Origin: Trebonia kvetii
GTDB lineage: Bacteria; Actinomycetota; Actinomycetes; Streptosporangiales; Streptosporangiaceae
Assembly: GCF_007827045.1 (NCBI RefSeq)
Contig: NZ_RPFW01000012.1
Span: 62,001 to 126,000, forward strand
DNA length: 64,000 nucleotides
Reading direction: 5' to 3'
Both the position numbers and the translations under genes were made by a program. Positions 9,183 to 17,106 of this stretch are shown here, piece after piece; positions within the stretch are counted from its first letter, which is position 1; every line of letters starts with the position of its first letter. The notes under the pieces were generated by a model, which saw only the letters and a program-made list of their open reading frames with translations, was not told where the DNA came from and did no database searches.

Positions 9183-10448
9183 TCACGACCGTGCCTCTGC
9201 GAGCAGCTGCGGCAGCGTACCGAGGACGCAGCCGAGCAGGGTGATCCCGGCGAGCGCGGAGCAGACCAGGGCCGGCCTGATGCCGACGGCCGCGGCTTCC
9301 AGCCCCATCAGCACCATGCCGATGGGCAGGGCGCCGATGCAGGTGCTCAGGATGCCGAGCACCGCGCCGCGCTGGGAGTCGCCAGCGGATTCGATGGCCA
9401 GGAGCCCCTGCATCGCGGCGAAGCAGCCCTGGCCGAGCCCGCCGAGAAAGAGGGCGACGACGGCGAGGGCGAAGGTGGGTGCGAGGGCGAAGCCGATCAG
9501 GCCGGCCAACGCGACACCGGATCCCGCGGCGAAGACCACGCCGGGGCGCGAGAGGCGGAGCGTACTCAGCGTCAGGCCCGACAGGATCTGTCCCGCCCCG
9601 GTCGCGGCGGCGAGCACCCCGGCGAGCGCGGCGCCGACGGAGAAGCGGTCCGCCACCAGCGGCACCAGCGGCAGGTAGCCGAAACACAGCAGGTTCATCA
9701 CGATGGTCACCGTGAGCGTGCCCCGCAGGCGCTGGCTGCCGCGCACCAGGGCGGCGCAGGCCGCCAGCTGGGCCCGCACCGCGTGGCTGGCGGCGTCCTC
9801 GCGTGCGGTCTGCCGCGCCGGTGATGGCACTCGCCATAGCAGGACAATGGAGCCGCACAGCAGGACGGCCATGCCGGCGAAGCTGGCGGCCATGCCGAGG
9901 TGGGAGATGAGCAGGCCGCCGACGAGCGTGCCGATCATCGAGGAGCCCGCCTGCGCCGTCGCCTCGATGGCCATCGCCGCGGGCGCCAGCCTCGGTCCGG
10001 CGATCTCATAGATGAGGGGCCGCTGCGCGGTCATGTTGACCAGGCCGCCCACGCCGAGCGCGAGCATGTACGGCATGCACATCCACACGCGCACCTGTCC
10101 GCTCTGGACGAGGAAGAACATCGCGAACTCGATGGGCACGAGGACGGCCTGGACGGTGAGAACCATCCGCCGGCGTTCGAAGCGGTCGCTGATCGCCCCG
10201 GCAGCCAGGCCGCCGACCAGCATGGGAATGAAGAGCAGGGCCCCGGCCAGCTGAACAAGAACCGGCGAGTGCGCCACGCTGGTGATGAGGTAGGTGATCA
10301 GGAACAGCCCTCCCCACCGCGTGGTATGCCACAGCAGGGAACTGGCGCACAGATACGGATAACCCGGCACGCGTGCCAGTGCGACGATCATGCCTTCGGC
10401 GCCGGCCTCGGCGCCCGCCGGCGGCACCGCCACCTGTCGAGCTGTCAT
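9183..10448 (-). CDS. MFS transporter, probably drug/metabolite exporter
   Basis: The 421-aa protein of the major facilitator superfamily has about 12 hydrophobic segments. The loop between helices 2 and 3 carries SDRFERRRMVLTVQ, a variant of the MFS motif A (G-x-x-x-D-R-x-G-R-R). It resembles EntS/multidrug-type exporters with a DUF894-like fold. ATG 10448 was chosen because upstream codons lack hydrophobic or conserved sequence; a second ATG at 10391 is also possible. It is the first gene of the minus-strand unit that continues into the ATPase, and its promoter is shared divergently with the FMN reductase. A role in exporting a degradation product or toxic substrate is inferred from position only. 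Confidence 0.8.
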   Translation of the reverse strand: MTARQVAVPPAGAEAGAEGMIVALARVPGYPYLCASSLLWHTTRWGGLFLITYLITSVAHSPVLVQLAGALLFIPMLVGGLAAGAISDRFERRRMVLTVQAVLVPIEFAMFFLVQSGQVRVWMCMPYMLALGVGGLVNMTAQRPLIYEIAGPRLAPAAMAIEATAQAGSSMIGTLVGGLLISHLGMAASFAGMAVLLCGSIVLLWRVPSPARQTAREDAASHAVRAQLAACAALVRGSQRLRGTLTVTIVMNLLCFGYLPLVPLVADRFSVGAALAGVLAAATGAGQILSGLTLSTLRLSRPGVVFAAGSGVALAGLIGFALAPTFALAVVALFLGGLGQGCFAAMQGLLAIESAGDSQRGAVLGILSTCIGALPIGMVLMGLEAAAVGIRPALVCSALAGITLLGCVLGTLPQLLAEARS

Positions 10449-10504
10449 GTGCGAGACGTTAGGAGACACGGGTGACGCCGGCGGATCCCGGTGATTCCGC
10501 TCCG

Positions 10505-10551
10505 ATTGCGCCGGATACCAGGTGACCGTGACCGCGACGACGTGGCGCAAT
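10505..10551. promoter_or_regulatory. Two facing ATTGCGC motifs in a divergent promoter
   Basis: ATTGCGCC lies at 10505-10512 and its reverse complement GGCGCAAT at 10544-10551, arranged as an inverted pair with 31 bp between. They sit in the 216-bp region between the divergently transcribed MFS gene and the FMN reductase gene, where a shared operator would be expected. Confidence 0.4.
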
Positions 10552-10664
10552 TGAACCTTTACTCCCCGGCCGGGCCGCGGGAAACTCGCCGGGATTTGAC
10601 TGCTTGCGTAGCGATTCCGCGGATCATCCCCGGAATCTTCCGCAGGTCACCGGGAGGATTACCT

Positions 10665-11150
10665 ATGACCGTCGTCGTCGTCGGCAACCCGAAGCCGAAT
10701 TCCCGCACCCGTGCCGCCGCCGAGCTGGTCGCCAGGCGACTGACCGGGCAGGAGCCGAGCGCCGTCATCGAGGTCGTCGAACTCGGCGCCGGCCTGCTCG
10801 GCTGGGGCGATCCCAAGGTCGCCGAGGCGAAGGCGACTGTCCTGTCGGCCGGGTCTCTCGTGGTGGCGTCGCCCACCTTCAAGGCGACCTACACGGGGCT
10901 GCTCAAGCTCTTCCTCGACCAGTTCGGTCAAGGCGAGCTCGGCGGAATCCCGACCTTCCCGCTGATGCTCGGCGCAGCGTACAACCACGCACTGGCGCCC
11001 GAGCTGACGCTACGGCCAGTCTTGGTCGAGATCGGCGCCAGCTGCCCCGCGCCGGGCCTGTACCTGCTCGATTCCGATTATGAGACATCGGCAGATCTCG
11101 ATGCCTGGCTCAAGGTCGCGCGGAAGTTCGTCCCGGCGGTGGCACGTTGA
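10665..11150 (+). CDS. NADPH-dependent FMN reductase
   Basis: The 161-aa flavodoxin-like reductase begins VVVVGNPKPNSRT, the loop that binds the FMN phosphate, and contains SPTFKATYTGLLKLFLDQ, typical of the SsuE/EmoB-like NADPH:FMN oxidoreductases. It supplies FMNH2 to two-component monooxygenases, here most likely the four LLM enzymes nearby. The start is ATG 10665, with GGGAGGA at 10652-10658. The stop codon overlaps the start of the next gene (TTGA). EDTA and sulfonate degradation loci use a reductase of this type next to an LLM oxygenase. Confidence 0.88.
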   Translation: MTVVVVGNPKPNSRTRAAAELVARRLTGQEPSAVIEVVELGAGLLGWGDPKVAEAKATVLSAGSLVVASPTFKATYTGLLKLFLDQFGQGELGGIPTFPLMLGAAYNHALAPELTLRPVLVEIGASCPAPGLYLLDSDYETSADLDAWLKVARKFVPAVAR

Positions 11151-11650
11151 TTCCGGCACGCGACGGCCAGTTCGACACGGACCTGCTGCGGCAGGCGTTC
11201 GGCTGCTTCCCGAGCGGCGTGACGGCGTTCTGCGGGATGATCGACGGCGCGCCCGAGGGCATGGCCGCCAGTTCGTTCACCTCCGTCTCGCTCGCTCCGG
11301 CGCTGGTGTCGGTCTGCGTCGCGAAAACCTCCAGCACGTGGCCGAGGCTCGCCAGGCTCAACCGGCTCGGCCTCAGCGTCCTCGCGAGCGAACACGGCAC
11401 CGTGGCACGCTCGCTGGCGTCGAAGAACGGCGACCGCTTCTGCGGGGTCGACTGGACCTCTGCCGACTCGGGTTCGGTGTTCGTGCACGGTGCCACGCTG
11501 TGGCTGGACTGCTCGGTCTACAACGTCGTCGAGGCCGGCGACCACGACATCGTGCTGCTCGCCATCGAGGCGCTCGCGATGTATCCGGACGTCGCCCCGA
11601 TGGTCTTCCACCGCAGCCGCTTCCGCGACTTGACCCCCATGGCCGCCTAA
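11147..11650 (+). CDS. Flavin reductase family protein (NtaB/HpaC-like)
   Basis: The 167-aa protein belongs to the DIM6/NTAB flavin reductase-like FMN-binding family. It shows the family opening FPSGVTAFCG, the flavin-contact stretch GMAASSFTSVSLAPALVSVC and a later DRFCGVDW. It starts at TTG 11147, overlapping the stop of the NADPH:FMN reductase by 4 nt, so the two are translationally coupled. Two different flavin reductases side by side is unusual for a single oxygenase, but fits a locus with several LLM enzymes. A strong hairpin follows the stop codon. Confidence 0.85.
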   Translation: MIPARDGQFDTDLLRQAFGCFPSGVTAFCGMIDGAPEGMAASSFTSVSLAPALVSVCVAKTSSTWPRLARLNRLGLSVLASEHGTVARSLASKNGDRFCGVDWTSADSGSVFVHGATLWLDCSVYNVVEAGDHDIVLLAIEALAMYPDVAPMVFHRSRFRDLTPMAA

Positions 11651-11655
11651 GTGCC

Positions 11656-11688
11656 GCGGCCCCGGAGGGACTGTCCCTCCGGGGCCGC
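11656..11688. terminator. Strong bidirectional hairpin terminator
   Basis: A perfect 15-bp GC-rich stem (11656-11670 with 11674-11688, loop CTG) separates the convergent flavin reductase and monooxygenase genes. No U-tract is present. Confidence 0.8.
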
Positions 11689-11702
11689 TTCACTAGGGCG
11701 GA

Positions 11703-13016
11703 TCAGAATTCCAGCAGGTTGTCGCGGAAGGTTGAGTGGTTGTAGCCGTCCCTGATCAGGCCGCGCTTGCGCAGCGCCGGCGCGAGTCCGTCGGCGATCT
11801 CGGCGATGTTCCTCCTGGTGACAACCGGGGAAAGCAGGAACCCGTCGCCGCCGACCTCCTGCATGGCCTCCCCCATCTGGGCCGCCACGCTGTCGGGCGA
11901 TCCCGTGAACGCCAGCCCGGAATGGGTGTCGATCGTGGCGAGCGCCTCGCGCAGCGTCATACCTTGCCCGCGCTCGACGAAATTCCGCAATGTGCTTGTC
12001 TCGCCGTTGCCCCAGACGTCGGGCACCGGGCCGTCCAGGTCATACCTGGAGAAGTCGTGGGTGCCGCCTGAGGTGTAGCTCAGCCCCCACAGCCGGCGCT
12101 CGATCGCCTCGTCTGTCCGTGCCCACCGCTGCTGAGCCTCGGCGCGCGCCCGGGCCACCTCGTCCGTCTCGCCGAGGGTGGGCTCGACGAGAAACAGGAT
12201 CTTCAGCTGGCCCGGATCTCGCCCGTACTCCTTCAGCCGGCGGTGCATGTCCGCACGGAACGCCTTCATCGCCTCGATGCTGTGCCCGTGCGCGAGCATC
12301 GATTCGGCGTACTTGGCGGCGAGGTCGCGCCCGGCCGCGGACGCGCCCGCCTGGACGATGACGGGGCGCCGCTGCGGACCGGGGATCGTGTTGAGCGGAC
12401 CGCGCGTCCTGAAGTACTTCCCGGCGAAGTCGACCGGATGGACCTTCGTGTGGTCGGCGTACCGCGGGGTTTCCGTGTCGACGAGGACCGCACCGTCCTC
12501 CCACGACTCCCAGAGCGCGCCGACCGCCTCCATCCACTCATGCGCCCTCTCGTAACGCTGGTCATGCGGCTCGAGGTCGTCGTAGCCGTACTGCTGCGCG
12601 GCCCGGCGACTGCTGCCGGTCACCACGTTAAGGCCGACCCGGCCATCGGTGAGGTGATCGAGCGTCGCCATCGTGCGCGCCGCCATGTACGGGTGGTAGA
12701 AGCTCGTGGACAGCGTGCACGCGATTCCGATGTGCTTGGTGCGCTGGGTGAGCAGCGGAATCAGCGGCACCGGATCATTCTTCGGACCGAGTAGGCCGTA
12801 CTTCAGCGTGGTCTCCATCGACCCGCCGTGAGCGTCCTCGATCATCGAGGTGTCCTCGACGAGGAGATAGTCGAAGCAGGCCCGCTCGAGGGCGGCCGCG
12901 AGGTCGATGAACAGGCCGCCCTTCATCCAGTCACGGCCTGTCGTTCCCGCCCACGGGTCGCCGGCCCACGTCTGCACGCTGAAGCCGCTTCCCATGAACC
13001 ATCCGAGGTGGAACAT
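11703..13016 (-). CDS. NtaA/SnaA/DszA-type LLM flavin-dependent monooxygenase
   Basis: This 437-aa member of the same family is the most divergent of the four: the signature reads GRVGLNVVTGSSRRAAQQYG instead of the FGWN form, while FAGKYFRTRGPLNTIPGPQR is retained. It starts MFHLGWFMG at ATG 13016, after a GAGAGG site; the open frame continues upstream to 13544 but that part overlaps the transporter gene antiphase and is not real. It lies 44 bp after the stop of the ABC binding-protein gene, suggesting one transcript from a promoter above 14689. The different active-site region suggests a different substrate from its paralogues. Confidence 0.9.
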   Translation of the reverse strand: MFHLGWFMGSGFSVQTWAGDPWAGTTGRDWMKGGLFIDLAAALERACFDYLLVEDTSMIEDAHGGSMETTLKYGLLGPKNDPVPLIPLLTQRTKHIGIACTLSTSFYHPYMAARTMATLDHLTDGRVGLNVVTGSSRRAAQQYGYDDLEPHDQRYERAHEWMEAVGALWESWEDGAVLVDTETPRYADHTKVHPVDFAGKYFRTRGPLNTIPGPQRRPVIVQAGASAAGRDLAAKYAESMLAHGHSIEAMKAFRADMHRRLKEYGRDPGQLKILFLVEPTLGETDEVARARAEAQQRWARTDEAIERRLWGLSYTSGGTHDFSRYDLDGPVPDVWGNGETSTLRNFVERGQGMTLREALATIDTHSGLAFTGSPDSVAAQMGEAMQEVGGDGFLLSPVVTRRNIAEIADGLAPALRKRGLIRDGYNHSTFRDNLLEF

Positions 13017-13060
13017 GACTCTTGGTCCTCTCAGCTGATGGCGTGTGGACTGACGCGGCG

Positions 13061-14689
13061 CTAAGACAGCTTCCTGCCGATCTTGTCCGCGTAGATGACC
13101 TCGGGGAGATCGGAGTCCTGCACGATTCCGGTGAGGTAGTTGCGCGCGATGATCGGGAAGGGCTGCGAACAGAGCGGGACGAAGATCGCCTGGTCCATCA
13201 CGAATTTCGTCGCCTCGACATACATGGCGTTCATCTTGTCCGTTGTCGGCTGGAGGATCGCCTCGTCCATGAGCTTGTCCAGCTCGGGATAGGTGAAGCT
13301 GAATAGGTTGAGCGGCTTGGCGCCGGTACGCAGCATGATCCGCAGGACCGTGTCCAGGTGCAGCGCGTCGCCGCCAAGCCAGTCGATGAACAGGTCGGGG
13401 CGCTTGGCCTGGGGCTGGTTGGCCAGGTCGAAGACCTGCGCGGTGGGGAGCTGGCGGACCGTGACGTTGAGGCCCACGGCGGCGAGCTGCGTCTGCACCA
13501 GCTCGGCCATCTGCTGCACCGGAGCCCCGCCGTCGGCACCCCACGCCAGGTCCACGTTCTTGTCCGGCAGTTTCGCCACGAGGGCCTGCAACGGCGCGGT
13601 GTCGAAGGTGTCGGAGATCGGGTCGAGGTTCGGCGGGAAGAGCTTGTCGATCCAGAAGCCCTTCTGCACCGGCACAAGTCCGCCGTAGGACGTCTGCACG
13701 ACGGGAGTCCTGTCGATCGCCTGGACCAGCGCCTGGCGGAGCTTCCTGTCCGCGAACATCGGCTTGTTCGGGTTGATCCAGATGGCGTTGCCGGTTCCGC
13801 CGAGGGTGACCGGCACCTCGTAGTCGGGGTTCTTCTGGTACTTCAGCACGTCGGGTATCGGCAGCCCCTTGGTGATCACGTCGAACTGCCCCTGCTGCAG
13901 TTGCAGCTCCTGAGTGGAGACGCTCGGGGTGATCGTGATCCGGATCTGGTCGTAGGCCACGTCACCGCCCCAGTAGCCGGGAAACTTCTCGAGCAGGTAG
14001 TAGTTGCCAGGGACGAACTCCTTGATCGTGTAGGCGCCCGTGCCCGCATCGTGGGTCTGCAGCCATTTCTGGGCCAGGTCACCGCCCACCGCGTGCTTCC
14101 TGACGGCCGTGGGACTGACCGCGAACGGGTGCCACGGGCACGCCAGGTAGTGCAGGAACGCGTTGTTCGGCGTCTTCAGGTGCACGACCAGCGTGGTCGG
14201 GTCCTTGGCGACCGCCTCCTTGATCCCGGCCACCATGTAGGCGGGTCCCTGGTTGATCGCGGCGCGGCGCTTGAATCCCGCCACCCAGGACGCCGCGTCG
14301 GCGATCGTGCCGTCGTGGAACTTGACGTTCGGCCGCAGCTTGAAGGTGTAGGTCAGCTGGTCCGTGGAGATCTCCCACGACTCCGCGAGCAGCGGAACCG
14401 GCTCGTTCGTGCCCGGCTTGTACTGGGCGAGCCCGTCATAAACGGCGTGCATGACCTGCACGCCCTCGCCCTCGTACATGATGTCGGGATCGGGAACCTG
14501 CATGTCCTCGAGGAACGGCATGTTCAGGACCGCGGTGGTCCCGCCGCCGGCCGTCGCCGGCGAGGATGATCCGGCGCCACAGGCGTCGAGGAGCGACATG
14601 AGACCGATGCCGCCTATGCTCCACGCGCCGGCCTTGAGGAAGCCGCGGCGGTCCAGCGAAACGTGCGCCACTTTCTTGAGCTCAGACAC
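13061..14689 (-). CDS. ABC transporter substrate-binding lipoprotein, family 5 (dipeptide/nickel type)
   Basis: The 542-aa SBP_bac_5 protein captures substrate outside the membrane for a Dpp-type importer. The N-terminus carries a twin-arginine motif (DRRGFLKAG) followed by a hydrophobic stretch and the lipobox LLDAC, so it is probably a Tat-exported lipoprotein. The family start motif LAESWEISTDQLTYTFKLRP is at about residues 90-110. GTG 14689 is preferred: AGGAG ends 6 nt upstream and the Tat signal begins directly after. It is separated from its permease and ATPase genes by other genes, but is the only binding protein in the locus. EDTA uptake proteins belong to the same broad family. Confidence 0.88.
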   Translation of the reverse strand: MSELKKVAHVSLDRRGFLKAGAWSIGGIGLMSLLDACGAGSSSPATAGGGTTAVLNMPFLEDMQVPDPDIMYEGEGVQVMHAVYDGLAQYKPGTNEPVPLLAESWEISTDQLTYTFKLRPNVKFHDGTIADAASWVAGFKRRAAINQGPAYMVAGIKEAVAKDPTTLVVHLKTPNNAFLHYLACPWHPFAVSPTAVRKHAVGGDLAQKWLQTHDAGTGAYTIKEFVPGNYYLLEKFPGYWGGDVAYDQIRITITPSVSTQELQLQQGQFDVITKGLPIPDVLKYQKNPDYEVPVTLGGTGNAIWINPNKPMFADRKLRQALVQAIDRTPVVQTSYGGLVPVQKGFWIDKLFPPNLDPISDTFDTAPLQALVAKLPDKNVDLAWGADGGAPVQQMAELVQTQLAAVGLNVTVRQLPTAQVFDLANQPQAKRPDLFIDWLGGDALHLDTVLRIMLRTGAKPLNLFSFTYPELDKLMDEAILQPTTDKMNAMYVEATKFVMDQAIFVPLCSQPFPIIARNYLTGIVQDSDLPEVIYADKIGRKLS

Positions 14690-14843
14690 AACACACTCCT
14701 GTCTATGACTGCCGGGCCCTCTAGGGGGGTGGCGTACGACGACATCGGCGTGCTTTCCGGCGCGGAATTGACGAGGCAAAGCCAACGGGGACGTTGTGAA
14801 CCTCGACTTTGACCGCGGCGTGTTTCAGCTCATCAGGACACCT

Positions 14844-14861
14844 ATTGCGCGCAGATTGCGC
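14844..14861 (+). promoter_or_regulatory. Tandem ATTGCGC motifs upstream of the binding-protein gene
   Basis: ATTGCGC occurs twice, at 14844-14850 and 14855-14861, 11 bp (one helical turn) apart, and a related TTTTGCG follows. They lie about 155-170 bp before the binding-protein start, at the 3' edge of the next gene. This spacing is compatible with two bound dimers on one face of the DNA. Confidence 0.4.
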
Positions 14862-15200
14862 CTATTTTGCGGGAGGCGGCGTCAGCGGCGGCTGCTTCAG
14901 CGCCTCGTCGAACCGGTCGGCGCCGCTCCGCTTCGCCTTGCCATTCACCGCGGGGTCCGAGCGGTCGAACTTGGCCTTCTGATTCTTGACGTCCGCGAGA
15001 ACGCTGACCTCCGCGCCCTCGGCGAGCCAGACCACGTGCGACATCAGGTGCGGCTGCGTCAGCTTCGCGCGGAACACCGGCGCACCAGACGCAGGCGTGA
15101 TGTCGGCGACGTACTCCCAGACGCCCGACCGCTCGCCGCCCTCTTTGAACTTCTTCGCGACGATCCGCGCCGTCGCCGGTTCCCAGTCATTCCCGAACAT
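14862..15200 (-). CDS. Conserved small protein of unknown function
   Basis: A 112-aa soluble protein (start ATG 15200, MFGNDWEPATARIV). It has an acidic and basic mix, a beta-rich middle (GVWEYVADITP, PVFRAKLTQPHLMSHV, EVSVLADV), and a Lys/Asp-rich C-terminal tail ending in PPLTPPPAK. I do not recognise the family. The open frame continues upstream to 15803 but that part is antisense-like composition over the next gene. It stands alone between the catabolic locus and the luciferase-like gene. Confidence 0.6.
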   Translation of the reverse strand: MFGNDWEPATARIVAKKFKEGGERSGVWEYVADITPASGAPVFRAKLTQPHLMSHVVWLAEGAEVSVLADVKNQKAKFDRSDPAVNGKAKRSGADRFDEALKQPPLTPPPAK

Positions 15201-15331
15201 GACTGGATCGTAGCGGCGGACTGGGTTCACTATGCCCGTCTTTGCCTGCCCGCCTTCAATGATGAATCGGCCTGGGCGGGAGTAGCCCGGACCCGTTCGG
15301 GATGAGCGGTCTTTTTGGTGTTTTCGGCCTT

Positions 15332-16354
15332 TCAGCGCCAGCCGAGTGCCGGGGCCACGTGGGTCAGGATGGACTCGATGACGTGCGCGTTGTACTCGAC
15401 GCCGAGCTGGTTGGGGACCGTGAGCAGCAGCGTGTCGGCGGCCGCGATCGCCTCGTCCTCCCTGAGCTGCTCGATCAGCTTGTCCGGCTCCGCCGCGTAG
15501 GTGCGGCCGAAGATCGCCTGCAGGTCCTGCTCGATGAAGCCGACGTGATCCTCGTCCTGGTTGCGCGTGCCGAAGTACTGCCAGTCCTGCCGGTCGGTCA
15601 GCGCGAAGATGGAGCGGCTGACCGAGACGCGCGGCTCGCGCGTGTGGCCTGCCTCCCGCCACGCGTCGCGATAGGCCTGGATCTGCTCGGCCTGCTGCAC
15701 GTGGAACGGCTTGTCGGACTCGTGCGCGATCAGCGTCGAGCTCTGCAGGTTCATCCCCTGCGCGGCCGCCCACTTGGCCGTGGCCTGCGAGGCCGCGCCC
15801 CACCAGATCCGGTCGCGCAGTCCTGGCGAGTGCGGCTCGACCCGGAGCAATCCCGGCGGGTTATGGAACATCGGCCGCGGGTTCGGCTGTGCGAAGCCCT
15901 CGCCCCTCAGCACCTCGAGGAACACCGCGGCGTGATCGCGCGCCATGTCGGCGTCGCTCTTGCCATCCTCCGGCCGGTAGCCGAAGTACCGCCAGCCGTC
16001 GATGACCTGCTCGGGTGAGCCGCGGCTGATGCCGAGCTGCAGGCGGCCGCCGGCGATCAGGTCCGCGGCGCCGGCGTCCTCCGCCATGTAAAGCGGGTTC
16101 TCGTACCGCATGTCGATGACGGCCGTGCCGAGCTCGATCCGGCGGGTCCGCGCGCCGGCGGCCGCGAGCAGCGGGAACGGCGAGCCGAGCTGCTGCGCGA
16201 AATGGTGCACCCGGAAGTACGCGCCGTCCGCGCCAAGCTCTTCCGCCGCGACGGCGAGCTCGATCGACTGCAGCAGCGAGTCGGCACCCGACCGCACCTG
16301 CGACCCAGGCGCGTCCGACCAGTGCCCGAAGGATAGGAACCCAATCTTCTTCAC
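15332..16354 (-). CDS. Luciferase-like (LLM class) flavin-dependent oxidoreductase
   Basis: The 340-aa protein belongs to a different LLM subgroup from the four NtaA-type enzymes: it begins KKIGFLSFGHW, has the stretch DLIAGGRLQLGISRGSPEQV (about residues 105-124) and a C-terminal QLREDEAIAAADTLLLTVP. It is probably an FMN- or F420-dependent oxidoreductase; the cofactor cannot be decided here. GTG 16354 is favoured, with GAAGG 5 nt upstream; ATG 16420 in frame has no ribosome site and leaves a poorly conserved extension. The frame further upstream runs into the tRNA-Arg gene at 16442, so the gene begins only 88 nt after the end of the tRNA array and could be read from the same transcript. Confidence 0.85.
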   Translation of the reverse strand: MKKIGFLSFGHWSDAPGSQVRSGADSLLQSIELAVAAEELGADGAYFRVHHFAQQLGSPFPLLAAAGARTRRIELGTAVIDMRYENPLYMAEDAGAADLIAGGRLQLGISRGSPEQVIDGWRYFGYRPEDGKSDADMARDHAAVFLEVLRGEGFAQPNPRPMFHNPPGLLRVEPHSPGLRDRIWWGAASQATAKWAAAQGMNLQSSTLIAHESDKPFHVQQAEQIQAYRDAWREAGHTREPRVSVSRSIFALTDRQDWQYFGTRNQDEDHVGFIEQDLQAIFGRTYAAEPDKLIEQLREDEAIAAADTLLLTVPNQLGVEYNAHVIESILTHVAPALGWR

Positions 16355-16441
16355 GTGGGCCTTCAACGCGGCGGGCCGGTGCTGGCATTCCGCCCCGCAA
16401 CCGGCCCGCCCCTCCGTCATGTCCGCAGCATGAGCATCGCC

Positions 16442-16514
16442 TGGTGCTTCCGCCTGGAGTCGAACCAGGCACCCGGGCTTCGGAAACCCAGCGGAGGAAT
16501 CCGCCACCGGAAGC
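16442..16514 (-). tRNA. tRNA-Arg (anticodon CCG)
   Basis: Acceptor stem GCTTCCG/CGGAAGC is perfect, the T arm is CCTGG-TTCGACT-CCAGG, and the anticodon loop is TTCCGAA. CCA is encoded (16442-16444). The D arm is a compact GCGGA-TTCC-TCCGC without the usual GG, so the gene is only 73 nt with CCA. It is the last tRNA of the array. Confidence 0.75.
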
Positions 16515-16518
16515 AGGG

Positions 16519-16597
16519 AGCCAGATCCCCGAGTCGGACGGGGGATGCCGTAGCGGCCGCTTTACAGGCGGCTGAGCGGCCGTCGCTCACATCTGGC
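16519..16597 (-). tRNA. tRNA-Tyr (anticodon GTA)
   Basis: Acceptor GCCAGAT/ATCTGGC, D stem GAGC/GCTC, anticodon loop CTGTAAA, a 12-nt variable region as expected for a bacterial class II tRNA-Tyr, and T arm CCCCG-TCCGACT-CGGGG. The discriminator is T rather than A and no CCA is encoded. Confidence 0.8.
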
Positions 16598-16598
16598 A

Positions 16599-16675
16599 TG
16601 GGGTGACCGGAGGGACTCCAACCCTCTTTGACCGGGATCACGGCCCGGCTCCTCGTCCGCTTCGGAATCGGTCAC
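16599..16675 (-). tRNA. tRNA-His-like (anticodon GTG), C33
   Basis: Acceptor GTGACCG/CGGTCAC with discriminator C73 (a His identity element) and encoded CCA. The anticodon arm CCGGG-CCGTGAT-CCCGG has C at position 33. The T loop is TTGGAGT instead of TTCGANT and the D arm is irregular. No encoded G-1. Confidence 0.75.
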
Positions 16676-16677
16676 AG

Positions 16678-16749
16678 TCGATCAGGAGGGACTCGAACCC
16701 CCGCGTTGCGGTTTGTAGGACCGGTGCTCTGCCGCTGAGCTACTGATCG
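16678..16749 (-). tRNA. tRNA-Val (anticodon TAC), C33
   Basis: Perfect acceptor CGATCAG/CTGATCG, canonical D arm GCTC-AGCGGCA-GAGC and T arm with TTCGAGT. The anticodon loop is CCTACAA, so position 33 is C. The 27:43 pair of the anticodon stem is mismatched. No CCA. Confidence 0.78.
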
Positions 16750-16754
16750 TCGCG

Positions 16755-16826
16755 TATTCCCGGAAGGACTCGAACCCTATCCGAGAGATCCGTAATCTCT
16801 CGTGCTTTCCGTTACACCACGGGAAC
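16755..16826 (-). tRNA. tRNA-Arg (anticodon ACG)
   Basis: Acceptor GTTCCCG/CGGGAAT, anticodon arm AGAGA-TTACGGA-TCTCT inside a longer symmetric stem, T loop TTCGAGT. Normal U33. The wobble A would be deaminated to inosine in a functional tRNA. No CCA; it ends 1 nt from the tRNA-Asn gene. Confidence 0.8.
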
Positions 16827-16827
16827 G

Positions 16828-16898
16828 CTCCGGCACTTGGATTCGAACCAAGAGGAGCGGGTTAACGGCCCGCTCGTTTGCCATTAACGGATACCGGA
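16828..16898 (-). tRNA. tRNA-Asn (anticodon GTT), C33
   Basis: Perfect acceptor TCCGGTA/TGCCGGA (one wobble), anticodon arm GCGGG-CCGTTAA-CCCGC, T arm CTTGG-TTCGAAT-CCAAG. Position 33 is C where a normal tRNA-Asn has CTGTTAA. The D stem is 3 bp. No CCA. Confidence 0.8.
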
Positions 16899-16954
16899 AT
16901 GAAGTTGCCGCGCTTTGCCGTCCATTACCAGCCCTGGCGTGCGGCGTGCCTTCG

Positions 16955-17028
16955 TGGCGGGTACGGGATTTGAACCCGTGTCTCAGGCTTATGAGGCCCG
17001 CAAGGTGACCGAACTCCTCCAACCCGCT
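16955..17028 (-). tRNA. tRNA-Met (anticodon CAT), initiator-like
   Basis: Loop CTCATAA. The D arm begins TGGAGGAGTTCGGT and the T loop is TTCAAAT, both close to the initiator tRNA at 35537. Positions 1 and 72 are A and C, an unpaired end as in initiators, but the anticodon stem has GGC/GCC rather than GGG/CCC. No CCA. Confidence 0.8.
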
Positions 17029-17029
17029 G

Positions 17030-17101
17030 TGGCCCCACGGAGATTCGAACTCCGTCCCGCCGCTTGAAGGGCGGCGATCCTAACCCATGGACCATGGGGC
17101 C
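17030..17101 (-). tRNA. tRNA-Glu (anticodon TTC), C33
   Basis: Perfect acceptor GGCCCCA/TGGGGCC, D arm GTCC-ATGGGTTA-GGAT, T arm CGGAG-TTCGAAT-CTCCG. The anticodon arm GCCGC-CCTTCAA-GCGGC has C33. One nt separates it from the tRNA-Met gene. No CCA. Confidence 0.82.
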
Positions 17102-17106
17102 TTTGC

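Noticed and set aside
13017..13544. N-terminal extension of the monooxygenase at 11703
   Set aside because: It overlaps the 3' end of the binding-protein gene out of frame, and all paralogues start at FHLGWF.
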